The notes under the pieces were generated by a model. It was given only the letters and a program-made list of their open reading frames with translations. It ran no database searches and was not told the origin of the DNA. The position numbers were made by a program, and so were the translations under genes. Source: Franzmannia pantelleriensis (GTDB lineage Bacteria; Pseudomonadota; Gammaproteobacteria; Pseudomonadales; Halomonadaceae). From it: a stretch of 64,000 bases of DNA. Location: contig NZ_FNGH01000006.1 of the NCBI RefSeq assembly GCF_900102875.1, forward strand, positions 62,001 through 126,000, given 5' to 3'. The stretch's first letter is position 1. Each line of letters begins with the position of its first letter. Positions 32,891-41,794 of this stretch are shown one piece after another.

Positions 32891-34936
32891 TTAAACCACG
32901 CGCTGGCCCGGTTCGGCGCCGGAGTCAGGCGAAAGCAGGTAGATACCGTCGTCGTTGCCGGCGGCCAGCACCATGCCCTCGGAGACCCCGAAGCGCATCT
33001 TGCGCGGTGCCAGGTTGGCGACCATCACCGTCAAGCGTCCCTCGAGTGCCTCCGGCGCGTAGGCGGAGCGGATGCCGGAGAAGACCGTGCGGGTCTCGCC
33101 GCCGAGGTCGAGGGTCAACTGCAGCAGCTTGTCGGCGCCCTCAACGTAGTCGGCCTTGGCGATGCGGGCGATGCGCAGGTCGACCTTCATAAAGTCGTCG
33201 AAGGCGATCTCGGCGGCGATGGGGTCATCGCTCAGCGGCCCCTTGGGGGCGTCCTTGAGTTTTTGCTCTTCCACCAGGTCCTCCTTGGATGCCTCGATCA
33301 TGGCATCGATCTTGTCGCGCTCGACGCGAGTCATCAGCGGCTTGAACTTGGCGACCTCGTGATCCAGCAGCACCTCGTGGCGGCTATGCCAGGCGAGGCT
33401 GTCGAGTTTGAGGAATTCACGCGCGCCCTCGGCCATGGCCGGCACAACCGGGGCCAGATAAACCATCAGTTGGCGGAACAGGTTGACGCCCACCGAGCAG
33501 ATATCCAGCACTTCCTGCTCGCGGCCGGGCTCCTTGGCCAGCACCCACGGCGCCGTGTCGGCGATATAGGCGTTGGCCTCGTCGGCGAGCTCCATCACCT
33601 TGCGCATGGCACGGCCAAACTCACGTGCCTCAAAATCGGCGGCAATGTTGTCGCCGGCAGCAATAAAGCGGGCCACCAGCTCCGGCTCGGCGCAGTGGGC
33701 CGACAGCTTGCCGTCACCAAGCTTTTTGACGAAACCGGCACAGCGGCTGGCGATATTGACCACCTTGCCGACCAGGTCCGAGTTGACGCGCTGAGCGAAG
33801 TCCTCGAGGTTGAGGTCCAGGTCGTCAACCCCAGACGTCAGCTTGGCCGCGAAGTAGTAACGCAGGTACTCGGGATTGAGATGCTCAGCGTAGGTTGCGG
33901 CCTTGATGAAGGTGCCACGCGACTTGGACATCTTGGCGCCGTTGACGGTGACGAAGCCGTGGCAGTTGACCCCGGTTGGGGTGCGGAAGTCGGCACCCTC
34001 GAGCATCGCTGGCCAGAACAGCGCGTGGAAGTAGACGATATCCTTGCCGATGAAGTGATAGACCTCGGCGTCGCTGTCGCGTTTCCAGTAGTCGTCGAAG
34101 TCGATGCCCTCGCGGTCGCAGAGGTGCTTGAAGCTGGCCAGGTAGCCGATCGGCGCATCGAGCCAGACATAGAAGTACTTGCCCGGTGCGTCGGGGATTT
34201 CGAAGCCGAAGTAGGGCGCATCACGGGAGATATCCCACTCGTTGAGCCCCGACTCGAACCACTCCTGCAGCTTGTTGCTGATCTGGCTCTGGACGTGGTC
34301 GCCGCGGGTCCAGCGCTTGAGGAAGTCGGCGAACTCCGGCAGCTTGAAAAAGTAGTGAGTAGAGCTGCGCACCTCCGGGGTGGCACCGGAGATCGCCGAG
34401 ACCGGATCGATCAGCTCGGCCGGCGTATAGGTGGCACCGCACGCCTCGCAGTTGTCGCCGTACTGGTCCTCGGCCTTGCACTTGGGACAGGTGCCCTTGA
34501 TGAAGCGGTCGGCGAGAAACAGGCCCTTGACCGGATCGTACATCTGTTCGATATCGCGGGTGGCGATATGGCCGGCATCGCGCAGGCGGGTGTAGATCAG
34601 CTCGCTGAAGGTGCGGTTCTCGTCGGAGTGGGTCGAGTGGTAGTTGTCGAAGGCCACGCCGAAGCGCGCAAAATCCGCCTGGTGCTCGCGGGACACTCGC
34701 TCGATCAGTGCCTCGGAGGTAATGCCCTCCTGCTCGGCACGCAGCATGATGGCGGTGCCGTGGGCGTCGTCGGCGCAGACATAGTGGCACTCGTTGCCGC
34801 GGCTCTTCTGAAAGCGTACCCAGATATCGGTCTGGATATATTCCAGCAGGTGGCCCAGATGAATGGCGCCGTTGGCATAGGGCAGGGCGCTGGTAACGAG
34901 AATCTTGCGCGCGTGGTGGCGTGGCGAGTTGGACAT
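32891..34936 (-). CDS. metG: Methionyl-tRNA synthetase
   Basis: Class I aminoacyl-tRNA synthetase charging initiator and elongator tRNA-Met. At 681 residues it is the long E. coli-like form. HLGH signature in [18 protein letters not shown] (about 16-33), a zinc knuckle (CPKC...CEAC, about 146-165), KMSKSRG near 335, and a C-terminal EMAP/tRNA-binding domain ([33 protein letters not shown]) used for dimerisation. I prefer the ATG at 34936; the frame extends to a TTG seven codons earlier, which lacks support. A clear terminator follows. Confidence 0.96.
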   Translation of the reverse strand: MSNSPRHHARKILVTSALPYANGAIHLGHLLEYIQTDIWVRFQKSRGNECHYVCADDAHGTAIMLRAEQEGITSEALIERVSREHQADFARFGVAFDNYHSTHSDENRTFSELIYTRLRDAGHIATRDIEQMYDPVKGLFLADRFIKGTCPKCKAEDQYGDNCEACGATYTPAELIDPVSAISGATPEVRSSTHYFFKLPEFADFLKRWTRGDHVQSQISNKLQEWFESGLNEWDISRDAPYFGFEIPDAPGKYFYVWLDAPIGYLASFKHLCDREGIDFDDYWKRDSDAEVYHFIGKDIVYFHALFWPAMLEGADFRTPTGVNCHGFVTVNGAKMSKSRGTFIKAATYAEHLNPEYLRYYFAAKLTSGVDDLDLNLEDFAQRVNSDLVGKVVNIASRCAGFVKKLGDGKLSAHCAEPELVARFIAAGDNIAADFEAREFGRAMRKVMELADEANAYIADTAPWVLAKEPGREQEVLDICSVGVNLFRQLMVYLAPVVPAMAEGAREFLKLDSLAWHSRHEVLLDHEVAKFKPLMTRVERDKIDAMIEASKEDLVEEQKLKDAPKGPLSDDPIAAEIAFDDFMKVDLRIARIAKADYVEGADKLLQLTLDLGGETRTVFSGIRSAYAPEALEGRLTVMVANLAPRKMRFGVSEGMVLAAGNDDGIYLLSPDSGAEPGQRVV

Positions 34937-35089
34937 AGTGGCGATGACGTTCCCCAAAAAATCAGACCCCCGATTGTAGCCATCTTCGCGCGCCGCTGCA
35001 TCCGTGCCCTACCTCAACTGGTGGCTTGACGACAGCAGCGCCCCTAGCGCGTAACATCCCAGCTTGAAACCAACTGGCGGAACATCACG

Positions 35090-37465
35090 GTGGCGCAGCA
35101 GGGCTTTCTACTCACCCGGCACTGGCGAGATACGCCGGAAGGCTGCGAGGTGTCATTCTGGGTGGCGAGCGACGCCGGCCCGCGGCATCTGGTGCTAGCG
35201 GCGCGGCCCGCGGTGGCATTCGTCCCTGCCGACGCGCGGGCGCGGGTCGAGCGGCTGCTCGAAGGCGCCCCCAGCGTGACGCTGCGAGAGCTGGCTCTGT
35301 GTGATTTTCAGCAGCGCCCGGTGCTGGGGCTCTACTGCACCTATCAGCGGCAGTTGATGCAACTGGAAAAGCGCCTGCGCGACGCCGGCATCGCGCTGCT
35401 CGAGGCGGATATTCGCCCCCCGGAGCGCTACCTGATGGAGCGCTTCATCACCGCGGGCGTGCGCTTCAACGGCACTGCACTGGATGATGGGCGGTTACCC
35501 GAAGTCGAGCTCACGCCGGACGATGACTACCGTCCCACGCTCAGGCTCTGTTCGCTGGATATCGAGACCAGCGAGCGCGGCGCGCTCTATTCGATCGCGC
35601 TGCAGGGCTGCGGCCAGCGTCAGGTCTATATGCTCGACGAGCAGGGGAGCGCGGCGCCAACGCTCGAAGATGTCTGTCTGCGCTACTGCGCCACCCGCGC
35701 CGAGCTACTGGAGCGCCTCAACGACTGGATCGCCCGCCACGACCCGGACGCCATCATCGGCTGGAACCTGGTGCAGTTCGATCTGCGCATTCTGCAGCGG
35801 CATGCCGAATCCCTTGGCGTGCCGCTGCGGCTCGGTCGTGGCGGCGAGGCGATGAGCTGGCGTGCCCATGGCAGCCAGTCCAACCACTACTTCGCCTCGG
35901 CACCGGGGCGGTTGATCATCGACGGTATCGAAGCGCTGCGCCAGGCGACCTGGCAGTTTCCCTCCTTCAGCCTCGAGCACGTGGCCCAGACGCTGCTCGG
36001 CGAGGGTAAGGCCATCGACAATCCCTACCAGCGAATGGACGACATCAACCGCATGTTCGCCGAGGATAAGCCGGCGCTGGCACGTTACAACCTCAAGGAC
36101 TGCGAGCTGGTCACTAGGATTTTCGCCAAGACCGAGCTGATGGACTTCCTGCTCGAGCGGGCTGCGGTGACCGGCCTGCCCGTCGACCGCATGGGCGGCT
36201 CGGTGGCGGCCTTCTCCCACCTGTACCTGCCGCGCATGCATCGCCTCGGCTATGTGGCGCCCAATCTCGGCGAGCTGCAGGGCGACAACAGCCCCGGCGG
36301 TTTCGTGATGGACTCGCGCCCGGGGCTATACGATTCGGTGCTGGTGCTCGATTTCAAGAGCCTCTACCCATCGATCATCCGTACCTTCCTGATCGATCCG
36401 GTCGGCCTGGTGGCGGGCCTGGCCGAGGAGCAGGCTCACCCCGGCACCGGTCTGACAGTACCCGGCTTTCGCGGTGCCCAGTTCTCGCGTACCCGGCACG
36501 CGCTACCGCAGATCGTGGCACGGGTATGGCAGGGCCGAGAGGCCGCCAAGCGAGACGGCAATGCGCCGCTTTCCCAGGCGCTGAAGATCATCATGAACGC
36601 CTTCTACGGCGTCCTCGGTTCCAAGGGCTGCCGTTTTTTCGATCCACGGCTGGCCTCATCGATTACCCTGCGCGGCCACCAGATCATGCAGCGCACTCGC
36701 GAACTGATCGAGGCCGAAGGCTATACGGTGATCTACGGCGATACCGATTCCACCTTCGTGTGGCTCCAGGGCGCCCACGATGGCGCTACGGCCGAGGCCA
36801 TCGGCCGCCGTTTGGCGGCCGGGGTCAACGCCTGGTGGCGCGATCATCTACACGCGACCTATGGCCTGGAGAGTGCCCTGGAGCTGCAGTTCGAGACCCA
36901 CTACCGGCGCTTCTTGATGCCCACCATTCGCGGCGCCGAGGAGGGTAGCAAGAAACGCTATGCGGGGGTGATCGACGATGCCGAGGGGCAGCCGCAGCTG
37001 GTATTCAAGGGGCTCGAGGCGGTGCGTGCCGACTGGACGGGGCTGGCCAAGACCTTCCAGCAGCGCCTCTACCGGCGGATATTTCTCGCTGAGCCCTACC
37101 GCGACTTTGTACGCGACTACGTGCGCCGCACCCTGGCAGGGGAGTACGACGACCAACTGGTGTACCGCAAGCGGCTGCGCCGCAAGCTTGGCGACTACCA
37201 GCGCAACGTGCCGCCCCACGTTCGCGCTGCCCGCATGGCCGATGAGCTGAACGAGCGTCTTGGGCGTCCGCGTCAGTACCAGCATGGCGGCTGGATCCAT
37301 TACGTGATCACCGTAGCCGGTCCCGAGCCGCTGGAGCTGCGCCGCTCGGCTATCGACTATCAGCATTATATCGAGCGACAGCTGCAGCCGGTGGCGGATG
37401 CCATTCTGCCGTTCGTCGGCGATGATTTCAGCGCCTTGATCGACCAGCAGCTGGGCCTGTTCTAG
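35090..37465 (+). CDS. polB: DNA polymerase II
   Basis: Family B polymerase used in damage bypass and restart. The 791 residues (E. coli 783) show the proofreading motifs [12 protein letters not shown] (Exo I) and [18 protein letters not shown] (Exo II), and polymerase motif [14 protein letters not shown]. Motif B is [19 protein letters not shown] and motif [11 protein letters not shown], with both catalytic aspartates. The GTG start at 35090 follows GGCGGA. In E. coli polB is SOS-induced; I found no clear LexA box in the 130 bases upstream. It is divergent from metG. Confidence 0.96.
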   Translation: MAQQGFLLTRHWRDTPEGCEVSFWVASDAGPRHLVLAARPAVAFVPADARARVERLLEGAPSVTLRELALCDFQQRPVLGLYCTYQRQLMQLEKRLRDAGIALLEADIRPPERYLMERFITAGVRFNGTALDDGRLPEVELTPDDDYRPTLRLCSLDIETSERGALYSIALQGCGQRQVYMLDEQGSAAPTLEDVCLRYCATRAELLERLNDWIARHDPDAIIGWNLVQFDLRILQRHAESLGVPLRLGRGGEAMSWRAHGSQSNHYFASAPGRLIIDGIEALRQATWQFPSFSLEHVAQTLLGEGKAIDNPYQRMDDINRMFAEDKPALARYNLKDCELVTRIFAKTELMDFLLERAAVTGLPVDRMGGSVAAFSHLYLPRMHRLGYVAPNLGELQGDNSPGGFVMDSRPGLYDSVLVLDFKSLYPSIIRTFLIDPVGLVAGLAEEQAHPGTGLTVPGFRGAQFSRTRHALPQIVARVWQGREAAKRDGNAPLSQALKIIMNAFYGVLGSKGCRFFDPRLASSITLRGHQIMQRTRELIEAEGYTVIYGDTDSTFVWLQGAHDGATAEAIGRRLAAGVNAWWRDHLHATYGLESALELQFETHYRRFLMPTIRGAEEGSKKRYAGVIDDAEGQPQLVFKGLEAVRADWTGLAKTFQQRLYRRIFLAEPYRDFVRDYVRRTLAGEYDDQLVYRKRLRRKLGDYQRNVPPHVRAARMADELNERLGRPRQYQHGGWIHYVITVAGPEPLELRRSAIDYQHYIERQLQPVADAILPFVGDDFSALIDQQLGLF

Positions 37466-37471
37466 GCATGC

Positions 37472-38602
37472 CTAGGCGTGGGACAGTGCTTCTCCGTTCA
37501 TCACGGCACGGCGCAGGCGGTCCAATCGGGCCGTGGCGAAAGGCTCCCCGCAGTTACGGTATACCTCCTCGAGGAATGCCTTGCGGCGCCCGCGCAATGG
37601 GCCGACCAGCACCGCTGCCAGGCCGAGGATATCCAGTAGCCAGCGCCGTTCGGCCTCGCTCAGCCGGTCAAGGGAGCGCGCCTGGCGAGGCCAGTCGATA
37701 TCGAGCCTGTGGCTTTCCCAGGCGAAGGCGTCGAGCAGCCGCGACAGCAGATAGACGTGGTTGGCGTGGGCGTCCTGGTGGCGCATGAGCATTTCGCCAA
37801 CGCTGTGCAGGATCGCCTCGCGGGCGCTATCGCCAAGGCGCTCTAGGTGCTGCTCGAGGTCGGCTATCAGGCTGTCGATGGCGAAGGGGCCGAGCGCATT
37901 CTCGCGCGCCTGCTGCATGATCCAGTAGCTGATCAGGCCGTTCCATACGGCATACAGCGGGCCGGTGATCAGTGGCAGTAGGCCGCGCAGCGCCATGCGG
38001 CCGAAGATCCGCCGCATCAGGATGCGCAGCACGAAGCTGGTGACGCCGACCTTCATGCGATACAGCAGGGCGCGGGCGGTGAGTTTCCAGCGCTGCATCT
38101 GGGCGTAGGGATCGATACCGTAGACGCGGTCGCGGGGGCTGGGAAACTCCAGCGCCACCCGCGCCAGGCCACGCTTGATCAGCAGCCCATGAGGGCCATG
38201 CTGCAGCGGCACCTCGGCGATGCGGCTCACTGCCAGCACCCCGCGCAGCGCATTCCAGTACAGGAACAGGATCTCGATGGCACTCACGACCCCGGCCACG
38301 GCAAGAAAGCCGGCCCAGTAGGGCAACTGCTCGGTGAGTGACATGTCCTGCAGGCCGCCGGCAACGGCCTGACGCATGTACCACTCCATGCCGCCGATCA
38401 CGGCGCCGGAGAGGATGCCGGCCAGGGCGGCGTAGAGCACGGTACGTCGGCAACTGCGGGACAGCGCCCGACGTTCGGCATCGCTGCGTGCCCGCGATGG
38501 CAATGCCCGGCGGGGATGGCGCTGTGCCAGGTAGTCGCCGGCCCAGCGCTCGAGCATGCTGGGTGTTGTCACATACTCTCTGTCCGGTGACGGCGGGCTC
38601 AC
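37472..38602 (-). CDS. Membrane protein of unknown function (LBF_2804-like)
   Basis: A 376-residue protein with hydrophobic helices at about 54-76 and 93-118, and further weak helices at about 188-235. The C-terminal half is soluble and helical with VYLLSRLLDAFAWESHRLD and LGLAAVLVGPLRGRRKAFLEEVYRNC. It resembles a family I recall as 'LBF_2804', whose function is unknown. The GTG start overlaps the thiI stop by GTGA, so its translation is coupled to thiI. It converges on polB with 6 bases between the stops. Confidence 0.65.
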   Translation of the reverse strand: MSPPSPDREYVTTPSMLERWAGDYLAQRHPRRALPSRARSDAERRALSRSCRRTVLYAALAGILSGAVIGGMEWYMRQAVAGGLQDMSLTEQLPYWAGFLAVAGVVSAIEILFLYWNALRGVLAVSRIAEVPLQHGPHGLLIKRGLARVALEFPSPRDRVYGIDPYAQMQRWKLTARALLYRMKVGVTSFVLRILMRRIFGRMALRGLLPLITGPLYAVWNGLISYWIMQQARENALGPFAIDSLIADLEQHLERLGDSAREAILHSVGEMLMRHQDAHANHVYLLSRLLDAFAWESHRLDIDWPRQARSLDRLSEAERRWLLDILGLAAVLVGPLRGRRKAFLEEVYRNCGEPFATARLDRLRRAVMNGEALSHA

Positions 38603-40092
38603 ACCCTGCCTCGGTCATCGCCCCGGTAGACGCCGAAGTGGGCAAGGCCGCGGTCGGCGAGATGCAGTGCCTGCATGCGGCTCATCACGCCCTGCTCGCA
38701 GTAGAGCAGGTAGCGCCGGCGTGGCAAGGAGGGCGCGCGTTGGGCAAGCTCGAAGAACGGAATCGCCAGCGGTTCGCCCCGAGGTAGCGTGAGCGGCGCA
38801 GCCTCGCGTTCATCGGGGTGGCGGATGTCGATCACGGTGGCGTCAGGTGCATCGAGCAACGCACCGGGGGTGGCGATCTCGTCGATCTCGGCAAGCGTCG
38901 GGGCGCTCTCCAGCAGGCGGTCGCTGCGGGTCATGCTCGCTGCCGCGATGGCCGCCTCGAGTATGGCATCATCGAAGCCTGCTTCGGCGGCCTCGATCTG
39001 AGCCGGGCTGGGGCGCACGTGGGGGCGATGCGACATCACGCCGCAATACTCCGGCAGTGCCTCGGCAAAGCGGGCGGTACCGATGTGCCGGGCGTCGGCG
39101 ATGATCGTCTGCTTGTCGCTGGCGACCAGTGGCCGCAGGATCGGCCGCTCGCTGACCGCATCGATCAGCCCCAGGTTGGCCAGGCTCTGGCTCGAGACCT
39201 GCGCCAGGGCGTCGCCGGTGACCAGCGCCGGGAGCCGGGCGCGGGCAGCGACGCGGTTGGCAGCGCGCAACATCATGCGCTTGAGCACCACCCCGGCCAG
39301 GCCGGCAGGTACCTGACGCTGAATCTCGTCGACCACGCCGTCGAAGGGCACGCTGATGAAATTGACACGATGCGAGGCGCTATACTGCTGCCAGAGATGG
39401 TGGGTGACCTCGCGAACGCCCTGTTCATGGGCCGGCCCACCGAGATTGAAGAACACAAAGTGGGTCTTGAGACCGCGACGCATCAGGCGCCAGGCGGCCA
39501 CCGGAGAATCGAAGCCGCCAGAGATCAGCGCCAATGCCTGGCCCTGGGTCCCCAGCGGATAGCCGCCGAGTCCCGGCAGCCGTCGGCTGACCAGGAGTAG
39601 CCGACGATCCTTGAGTTCCAGGCCAACGTCGATCTCGGGATGGCGTAGGTCGACGCGTGCACTGGGCACGGCATCGAGCAGGGCGCTGCCCAGGTAGCGT
39701 TCGAGGTCTTCCGAGCTGAAGTCGTGCTGGCCGCGGCGTTTGACACTGACCCGGAAGCGTCGGCCCGGGAGGGCTTCGCGCCATAGCGGTACCAGCCGCT
39801 CGGCCGCGGTGGCAAAATCGGTAAAGGGATGCGCCTCTACCACCTGCACTTCATGAATGCCGGGGATGCGGGTCAGGCTGGCCTCGATGGTGGCATGTGC
39901 CGCGTCATCGAGCGGCGCCGAGGGGCGAATCTCCAGCGCGTCCCAGTGATCGGCGACCCGCACCGTCGGGTCGATATCACGCAGCGTATTACGGATATTG
40001 GTGCGCAGGCAGCGCACCATCTCCTTGCGCACCGAGCGCGACTTGATGGTAATTTCGCCAAACAGCTTGATCCGATAGCGCATGCGTTTCAC
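38599..40092 (-). CDS. thiI: tRNA 4-thiouridine synthase (ThiI)
   Basis: Sulfurtransferase making 4-thiouridine at tRNA position 8 and supplying sulfur for thiazole synthesis. The 497 residues show an N-terminal ferredoxin-like and THUMP region, the PP-loop LALISGGFDSPVAAW (about 187-201) and the adenylation domain. The C-terminal rhodanese domain has the persulfide Cys in YLLYCEQGVMSRMQALHL. The rhodanese extension marks the gammaproteobacterial type that can serve both pathways. A membrane-protein gene is translationally coupled downstream. Confidence 0.95.
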   Translation of the reverse strand: MKRMRYRIKLFGEITIKSRSVRKEMVRCLRTNIRNTLRDIDPTVRVADHWDALEIRPSAPLDDAAHATIEASLTRIPGIHEVQVVEAHPFTDFATAAERLVPLWREALPGRRFRVSVKRRGQHDFSSEDLERYLGSALLDAVPSARVDLRHPEIDVGLELKDRRLLLVSRRLPGLGGYPLGTQGQALALISGGFDSPVAAWRLMRRGLKTHFVFFNLGGPAHEQGVREVTHHLWQQYSASHRVNFISVPFDGVVDEIQRQVPAGLAGVVLKRMMLRAANRVAARARLPALVTGDALAQVSSQSLANLGLIDAVSERPILRPLVASDKQTIIADARHIGTARFAEALPEYCGVMSHRPHVRPSPAQIEAAEAGFDDAILEAAIAAASMTRSDRLLESAPTLAEIDEIATPGALLDAPDATVIDIRHPDEREAAPLTLPRGEPLAIPFFELAQRAPSLPRRRYLLYCEQGVMSRMQALHLADRGLAHFGVYRGDDRGRV

Positions 40093-40140
40093 TTCGACAG
40101 GTCACGAACGGCTATGGTAGCAATCCTCCCCCATGGCGTA

Positions 40141-40187
40141 GAACCTCCTCTTCGACCTACCGCCGGCGCTCCTCGCTACGGCGGCAG
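40141..40187. repeat. Intergenic repeat (REP-like), partial copy 2
   Basis: Bases 40141-40180 match 27261-27300 at 30 of 40 positions (shared GAACC.CCTCTTCG and CCGGCGC.CCTCGC). It contains its own short hairpin CCGCC...GGCGG. It lies between the second GST gene and thiI. Confidence 0.5.
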
Positions 40188-40198
40188 AAACGCGTGAT

Positions 40199-40828
40199 TC
40201 AGGGCAGTGGAATCTCGTTGACCTTGTGCGGGCTGTGGTAGCCGCGCTGTACCGCCGCGCGGGCGGCGATCTCGAGGTACCAGCGTTTGACGGCGGGATA
40301 GGCGTCGAGGTCGATGCGCTGCCACTCGAAGCGCGAGACCCAGGGCCACACCGCCATGTCGGCGATGGAGTAGTCGCCGGCTAGATAGGCTCGCTCGTCG
40401 AGGCGGGTATCCAGCACTCGATAGAGGCGCTGGGTCTCGTCGAAGAAGCGCGTCTCGGCATAGGCCGCCTTGCCGGGATTGAAGTGCAGGAAGTGATGCG
40501 TCTGGCCGAGGATCGGCCCCAGGCCACCCATTTGCCACATCAGCCACTCCATCACTCGGTAGCGTGGCTCGCCTTCGGCAGGCAGGAAGCGCCCATGGCG
40601 TTCGGCCAGGTAGTACATGATCGCTCCCGACTCCATCAGCGTGACCCCGGTTTCCTCATCGCGTAGCGCGGGAATCTTGTTGTTGGGGCTAACGGCGAGA
40701 AATCCTGGCGTATGCTGCTCGCCCTGGGTGAGGTCGACCGCATGGGTGCGGTAATCGAGCCCCAGTTCCTCGAGCAGAATCGAGACCTTGCGGCCGTTGG
40801 GGGTGGTCCAGGTCCAGAAATCGATCAT
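40199..40828 (-). CDS. Glutathione S-transferase, YfcG/Nu-class-like
   Basis: A 209-residue GST opening MIDFWTWTTPNGRKVSILLEELG. The Thr-Thr-Pro-Asn segment (8-11) is characteristic of the YfcG/YghU (Nu-class) group, which has disulfide-bond reductase activity rather than classic conjugation. SPNNKIPAL supplies the cis-Pro and MESGAIMYYLAERH the glutathione contact. The helical domain is PYLAGDYSIADMAVWPW-like. I use the ATG at 40828 (GAGG 8 bases upstream); the longer frame adds a non-family leader. The class is inferred from the N-terminal motif. Confidence 0.88.
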   Translation of the reverse strand: MIDFWTWTTPNGRKVSILLEELGLDYRTHAVDLTQGEQHTPGFLAVSPNNKIPALRDEETGVTLMESGAIMYYLAERHGRFLPAEGEPRYRVMEWLMWQMGGLGPILGQTHHFLHFNPGKAAYAETRFFDETQRLYRVLDTRLDERAYLAGDYSIADMAVWPWVSRFEWQRIDLDAYPAVKRWYLEIAARAAVQRGYHSPHKVNEIPLP

Positions 40829-41007
40829 GCGCGCAGCCTCGTGGCGAAGGGGATCGATTAGCCAGCGTCGCATAGATGCGGTGAGCTGTCATGGTGATGA
40901 TGTCAAACGCTGTTCGAAAAGTGTTGACGCGGATCTGAAAGCGGTGATATCTAGCGCTACCGGCAATCTGTGCCGGGCCTATCAACGCTCTTCGAGGGTT
41001 CGTGAAC

Positions 41008-41277
41008 ATGCCTCTGCGCCGCTGTTTACCCATTCTGCTGGTGGCTGCCTTCGCCACCGGCTGTGCCAGCAATACCATTGCGCCACGCTATACCACCGAC
41101 AATCCCGATGTCCTGAGGATTGGCGGTGAGCGTCCGGCCAACCCGGATCGGCGTACCGAAAATGCCGGCTCCTTCTGTCTCGAGATTACCGAGCGCTGGA
41201 GTGAGCATGGCAAGACGCCCGATGGCCAGACGCTCTGGGCCAAGGACACCATGCGCAAGGTGGTGCCCTGCCGCTGA
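41008..41277 (+). CDS. Small lipoprotein of unknown function
   Basis: An 89-residue predicted lipoprotein. Arg-rich start, hydrophobic core LPILLVAAFATGC with the lipidated Cys at about 18, then a short polar domain with two more Cys (SFCLEITERW and a terminal VPCR) that could form a disulfide. The GTG two codons earlier (41002) is an alternative start with GAGG closer to it. No family is recognised. TTGACG at 40924 may be part of its promoter. Confidence 0.65.
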   Translation: MPLRRCLPILLVAAFATGCASNTIAPRYTTDNPDVLRIGGERPANPDRRTENAGSFCLEITERWSEHGKTPDGQTLWAKDTMRKVVPCR

Positions 41278-41299
41278 TCCCCGCGGCTGGCCCCATCAC

Positions 41300-41340
41300 A
41301 GCGACCCCGGTGTGTCTCTCACACCGGGGTCGCTGCGTTT
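41300..41340 (+). terminator. Rho-independent terminator
   Basis: A perfect 15-bp stem AGCGACCCCGGTGTG/CACACCGGGGTCGCT with a 5-base loop, followed by a short GCGTTT tail. Confidence 0.75.
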
Positions 41341-41381
41341 AGTATGCTATTACTCCCTCGATCTCGGCAGGAGCAACGTCC

Positions 41382-41786
41382 ATGTCCAAGACGCACTTCG
41401 GGAACCAAGCGATGTGGCATCAGATCCTGCCTTCGTCGCGGATGTGGCTGCGACTGGTGGCGTCGCTAATGCTAATAGTGGCGATGACAATCAACTTGAG
41501 CGGCTGTGGCGGCGGGGACGACCGTGAGGTGCCGCTGTACGTGCTGGCCGGAGAGGGCAGCGCCTATGATGGCCAGCGCGTGGTCACCCAGGGCGTGGTG
41601 CGGCGCTTCGATGACCCGCTGCACTACTGGATCGAGGATCAGGATCTCAACCGCGTCGAGCTGTTTCCCCATGACGCTGTGGTCGAGCAGCTTGGGCAGC
41701 GGGTGCAAGTGAGCGGCACCTTCCGCCTCAGCGAGCGCGGCGGCCGCCGTTTGACGGTGTCGAGCCTGGTCGTGTTGGAAGAGTAG
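41382..41786 (+). CDS. Predicted lipoprotein with OB-like domain
   Basis: A 134-residue protein with an unusually long N-terminal leader. The hydrophobic LRLVASLMLIVAMTINLSGC ends in a lipobox LSGC with the Cys near 42. The mature part (about 90 residues) has alternating strands such as RVVTQGVVRRFDDPLHYWIEDQDLNRVEL and RVQVSGTFRL, the pattern of a small OB-fold. If the true start is the internal Met at about 11 or 21, the leader becomes normal in length. Function unknown. Confidence 0.6.
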   Translation: MSKTHFGNQAMWHQILPSSRMWLRLVASLMLIVAMTINLSGCGGGDDREVPLYVLAGEGSAYDGQRVVTQGVVRRFDDPLHYWIEDQDLNRVELFPHDAVVEQLGQRVQVSGTFRLSERGGRRLTVSSLVVLEE

Positions 41787-41794
41787 CCGATTGG

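Noticed and set aside
32855-35029. A 724-codon open frame antisense to metG
   Set aside because: It mirrors the metG codons, shows low-complexity Gly/Val/Asp/Leu-rich translation and no domain, and has no ribosome-binding site. It is a GC-rich shadow of a real gene.
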